From Christensenellaceae bacterium (GTDB taxonomy: Bacteria; Bacillota; Clostridia; Christensenellales; Borkfalkiaceae), in NCBI GenBank assembly GCA_022768945.1, contig JALEKY010000064.1:1-55130 (forward strand): a stretch of DNA of 55,130 bases, given 5' to 3'. The notes below the pieces were generated by a model that searched no databases, was not told the origin of the DNA, and worked only from the letters and a program-made list of their open reading frames with translations. The stretch's first letter is position 1; every line of letters starts with the position of its first letter. Of the stretch, positions 52,621 to 55,130 are shown one piece after another. A program made the translations under genes and the position numbers.

Positions 52621-54501
52621 TCACTGCTCCGCCTTTTGCAGGTACAGCGCGGAAAACTTATTCAGGTCTACGCAAATAGAATGCGTCTTTCCGTGCGAAC
52701 CCTTTTTAACGGTATTGTACACGCGCTTTGCGTTTTTACCCTCTCCGCCGAAGCGCGTCAAATCCGTATTGAGTATAACCTTGTATTTACCCTCGTCCAC
52801 TCCGATGCGGTACCCGTTGCGAGCTATGCCGGAGAAGTTTATAATCACGGTTATAACGTTTCCGTTCCCGTCTTTTCTGCTGTAAGCGATTACGTTGTTA
52901 TCTCTGTCGTCCGAAACTATCCACTCGAAGCCGTCCCAATCGGAGTCGTTCTTATACAGCGCGGGCGAGTTTTTGTAGATAAGGTTTATTTCCTTAAAGA
53001 AGTCTTTAAGCTGCCTGTGTTTTTCGTACCCGAGCATAAAGAATTCAAGCTGAGAGCCGAAATCCCACTCTTTGAACTGTCCGAATTCGCAACCCATAAA
53101 AATAAGTTTTTTGCCGGGATGCGACATCATATACGCCATAAACGCCCTTACGTTCGCGAATTTATCGTCGTACGAACAAGGCATTTTATCTATAAGCGAG
53201 CGTTTCCCGTAAACCACTTCGTCGTGAGAAACAGGCAGAATGAAGTTTTCCGAAAACGCATACATCATCGGGAAAGTGAGCTTATTATGCTCGTACTTTC
53301 TGAAATACGCGTCCGTCTGCATATAGGTAAGGGTGTCGTTCATCCACCCCATATTCCATTTGAAATTAAAGCCGAGTCCGCCCACTTCCTGCGGCTTGGT
53401 AACCATCGGCCAGGCAGTGGATTCTTCCGCCGCCATAATCGCATGCGGAAATCTCTCGAAAACCGCCGCGTTAAGCTTCTTTAAAAAAGCGATCGCCTCG
53501 AGGTTTTTATTCGTGCCGTACTGATTTGGCAGCCACTCGCCCGGCTTCTTGTCGTAGTCGAGATACAACATCGAAGCTACGGCGTCCACCCTCAGCCCGT
53601 CGATATGATATTTATCGAAAAGGAACACCGCGTTTGAAATCAAAAAGCTCTGAACTTCCGTCCTTCCGTAATCGAAGCGGCGTGTGCCCCATTGTCTGTG
53701 TTCTATTCTGTCCCAGGATTTATTCTCGTAGAGAGGCTGACCGTCGAACTCGATAAGTCCGTGTTCGTCCTTCGGAAAATGCGCGGGAACCCAGTCCATA
53801 ATAACGCCGAGCCCGTGGCGGTGGCATTCGTTCACAAGATACATAAAATCGTGAGGGGTGCCGAAACGCGAGGTAATCGAATAATACCCCGTCACCTGAT
53901 ACCCCCAACTTCCGTCGAAAGGATACTCGGAAAGCGGCATAAACTCTATGTGAGTGTACCCCATTTCCTTAACGTATTTCACAAGCTCCTTAGCCATCTG
54001 ACGGTACGAGTAATAACTGCCGTCCGCATTTCTCTTCCAACTGCCGGCGTGAACTTCGTAAATATTCACGGGCGAAGTATAAATATCCGTGTTTTCCCTG
54101 AGGGCGAGATACTCCCCGTCCGACCATTTAAACCCGTCCAGCGAGTAAATTTTAGAAGCCGTTCCGCTCGGCGTTTCGCTGTGAAAAGCATACGGATCGG
54201 CTTTAAAAACCGTTCCGCGCTCGCTTGTAACCGCGTATTTGTAGGTATCGTACTTCTTAAGCTTAGGAATAAACGCTTCGAAAATCCCCGTGTCGCCTAT
54301 TTGCTCCATCGGGTTTTTCGTAGTATTCCAGAAGTTAAACGCCCCCACTACCGAAACTGCTATCGCGTTCGGCGCCCACACCCTGAACCATACTCCGGGC
54401 TTTCCGTTTTTTTCACCGAAATGCGAGCCCAAAAATTCGTAAGTATTAAAGTTTGTCCCTTGGTGAAAAAGGTATACGGGCAATTCGTATTCGCTGTTCA
54501 T
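52621..54501 (-). CDS. glgB: 1,4-alpha-glucan branching enzyme
   Basis: 626 residues from ATG 54501; the ORF extends to 54624 but the extra 41 residues are unlike the family. The nearest AGGAG is 15 bases upstream, so translation may be weak. CBM48-like N-terminal domain (WFRVWAPNAIAVSVVG), then GH13 motifs: HGLGVIMDWVPAHFP, GLRVDAVASMLY (nucleophile Asp), AAEESTAWP (Glu) and LPVSHDEVVYGK. It makes alpha-1,6 branches. First gene of the glycogen run. Confidence 0.95.
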   Translation of the reverse strand: MNSEYELPVYLFHQGTNFNTYEFLGSHFGEKNGKPGVWFRVWAPNAIAVSVVGAFNFWNTTKNPMEQIGDTGIFEAFIPKLKKYDTYKYAVTSERGTVFKADPYAFHSETPSGTASKIYSLDGFKWSDGEYLALRENTDIYTSPVNIYEVHAGSWKRNADGSYYSYRQMAKELVKYVKEMGYTHIEFMPLSEYPFDGSWGYQVTGYYSITSRFGTPHDFMYLVNECHRHGLGVIMDWVPAHFPKDEHGLIEFDGQPLYENKSWDRIEHRQWGTRRFDYGRTEVQSFLISNAVFLFDKYHIDGLRVDAVASMLYLDYDKKPGEWLPNQYGTNKNLEAIAFLKKLNAAVFERFPHAIMAAEESTAWPMVTKPQEVGGLGFNFKWNMGWMNDTLTYMQTDAYFRKYEHNKLTFPMMYAFSENFILPVSHDEVVYGKRSLIDKMPCSYDDKFANVRAFMAYMMSHPGKKLIFMGCEFGQFKEWDFGSQLEFFMLGYEKHRQLKDFFKEINLIYKNSPALYKNDSDWDGFEWIVSDDRDNNVIAYSRKDGNGNVITVIINFSGIARNGYRIGVDEGKYKVILNTDLTRFGGEGKNAKRVYNTVKKGSHGKTHSICVDLNKFSALYLQKAEQ

Positions 54502-54629
54502 ATGCGCAAAAACACTCTCCTCTGTTCCTTTTGTACGGCGCGACCGTGAATTGCAAAGTTTTTGATAATTATTCACATTTAACCGCGCTTCGAAAAGCAA
54601 ATTCGTGGATTTGAACTGCTTCAATATAT

Positions 54630-54658
54630 ATTTTACTACAGAACTTGTTTTTTTTCAA
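54630..54658 (-). promoter_or_regulatory. glgB promoter
   Basis: Minus strand TTGAAA (54653-54658), 17-base spacer, TAAAAT (54630-54635). The leader to the glgB ATG is about 120 bases. Confidence 0.6.
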
Positions 54659-54728
54659 TATCTTACCGCGATTTTATTTGTGTTTTTTTGGTAAATTTTT
54701 AAGATTTTTGCTAAAAATCCCCGCAATT

Positions 54729-54892
54729 TTGTTGTTTTTTAACATCTGTTTTAACAATAGGCGAAAATCGGCATAAAAAAGAGGGAGAATTCATCAAAAG
54801 CGCAGTTTCCATAGGGAATTATTAAAATTAAATTTTAGAATTGCGCTTTCAAACGATAAAAGGCTCACGGAGAAAATTTCCGCGAGCCTTTT
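54729..54892 (+). other. Gene-free stretch with candidate leader or small RNA
   Basis: The gap 54502-54991 holds the glgB promoter (minus) and, on the plus strand, a possible promoter TTGTTG (54729-54734), 17-base spacer, TAACAA (54752-54757), then a long hairpin whose ends AAAAGCGCA (54796-54804) and TGCGCTTT (54842-54849) pair, with inner complementary AATT-rich arms, and a strong terminator hairpin at 54858-54892. No riboswitch class is recognised. The element could be a small RNA or a leader that controls the gene at 54992. Confidence 0.4.
54858..54892 (+). terminator. Terminator hairpin upstream of the right-edge gene
   Basis: AAAAGGCTC-A-CGGA pairs with TCCG-C-GAGCCTTTT (one internal mismatch), T-rich on both sides, so it could stop transcription either way. 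It lies about 100 bases before the 54992 ORF and follows no protein gene on the plus strand. Confidence 0.7.
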
Positions 54893-54991
54893 GTTGTAAA
54901 AAAATGCGTGATAGGAATTGAAGATATTTGTTCTTTACTTATTTTTAATAATTTTTTAGTCAAATAAATCATCTTAAAAAGGAGGAAAAAA

Positions 54992-55130
54992 ATGAAACTT
55001 AAAAAACTTTTAATCGTTATGGCTGTAACAGCCCTTGCTGTCGGCTTTTCGCTAAGCGCGTTAGCCACTGTTAATGCTTTAGCCGCAATAGTTCGGGACG
55101 AACTCGACGAAACGACAATGGCAACGCTCG
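54992..55130 (+). CDS. Start of a secreted protein gene (cut by right edge)
   Basis: 46 codons from ATG 54992, six bases after GGAGG. The N-terminus has basic residues (MKLKKLL), a hydrophobic core of about 15-20 residues and small residues near ALA, a clear signal peptide; the mature part begins with acidic sequence (RDELDETTMATL). No lipobox cysteine. Product unknown. Confidence 0.75.
   Translation, partial: MKLKKLLIVMAVTALAVGFSLSALATVNALAAIVRDELDETTMATL

Noticed and set aside
1-55130. tRNA genes, rRNA genes, CRISPR arrays, prophage
   Set aside because: I looked for cloverleaf ends, regularly spaced repeats and phage structural genes and saw none; a tRNAscan-SE/minced run would settle it.

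Overview
The window looks like a chromosomal segment of an uncultured low-to-mid GC Gram-positive anaerobe of the class Clostridia (Bacillota). Evidence: a mraZ-led division/cell-wall cluster, strong GGAGG-type ribosome sites, sigma-A-type promoters, RNase Y, YitT, an alpha2-type glycyl-tRNA synthetase, a GlgC/GlgD two-subunit ADP-glucose pyrophosphorylase, and MurE with a DNPR motif (meso-diaminopimelate wall). The order or family cannot be fixed from this sequence alone. I saw no tRNA, rRNA, CRISPR array, phage or complete insertion sequence.

Layout. (1) 1-4800, minus: an operon-like run trpS, DUF5685 protein, J-domain-like Cys-rich protein, small membrane protein, rlmD (cut by the left edge), with overlapping or nearly touching genes. 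(2) 4836-19568, minus: division and peptidoglycan genes in two units. The upstream unit is mraZ-rsmH-ftsL-like-ftsI-murE-mraY-murD-ftsW, with an internal terminator after the ftsL-like gene and another after ftsW. The second unit is murA-ftsQ-ftsA-ftsZ with its own promoter. murI lies just upstream, divergent from rpsT. murB, murC, murF and murG are not here. (3) 20192-27152, minus: a heterodimeric ABC exporter, a response regulator, a histidine kinase and a PrsW-like membrane protein, tightly packed. (4) 27206-37128, minus: peptidase S51, LysR regulator, PAP2 phosphatase, YitT, rny, a TVP38-type membrane protein, CvpA, glnS and a small unknown protein, most with their own promoter or terminator.

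(5) 37352-41418: glyS (+), an FTR-catalytic-like iron-sulfur protein (-), then an SOS cassette on the plus strand: lexA, a Y-family polymerase and a YolD-like protein behind tandem LexA-type boxes. (6) 41419-42026: a decayed patch with an FtsX/MacB-type permease remnant and a 257-bp element with terminal inverted repeats whose end supplies the last codons and stop of cca. (7) 42002-54501, minus: glycogen cluster glgB-glgC-glgD-glgA-glgP, then a GH13 enzyme, dtd and cca. (8) The right edge holds an apparently structured leader or small RNA and the start of a secreted protein gene (+).

The most interesting uncharacterised material is the DUF5685/J-like/membrane trio, where the DUF5685 protein has two Asp-rich motifs reminiscent of isoprenoid synthases and the J-like protein has no HPD motif but a nine-cysteine tail. 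Next come the TIR element that rewrote the cca 3' end, the ABC exporter-two-component-PrsW-like unit, and the LexA variant with a Cys-Gly cleavage site.
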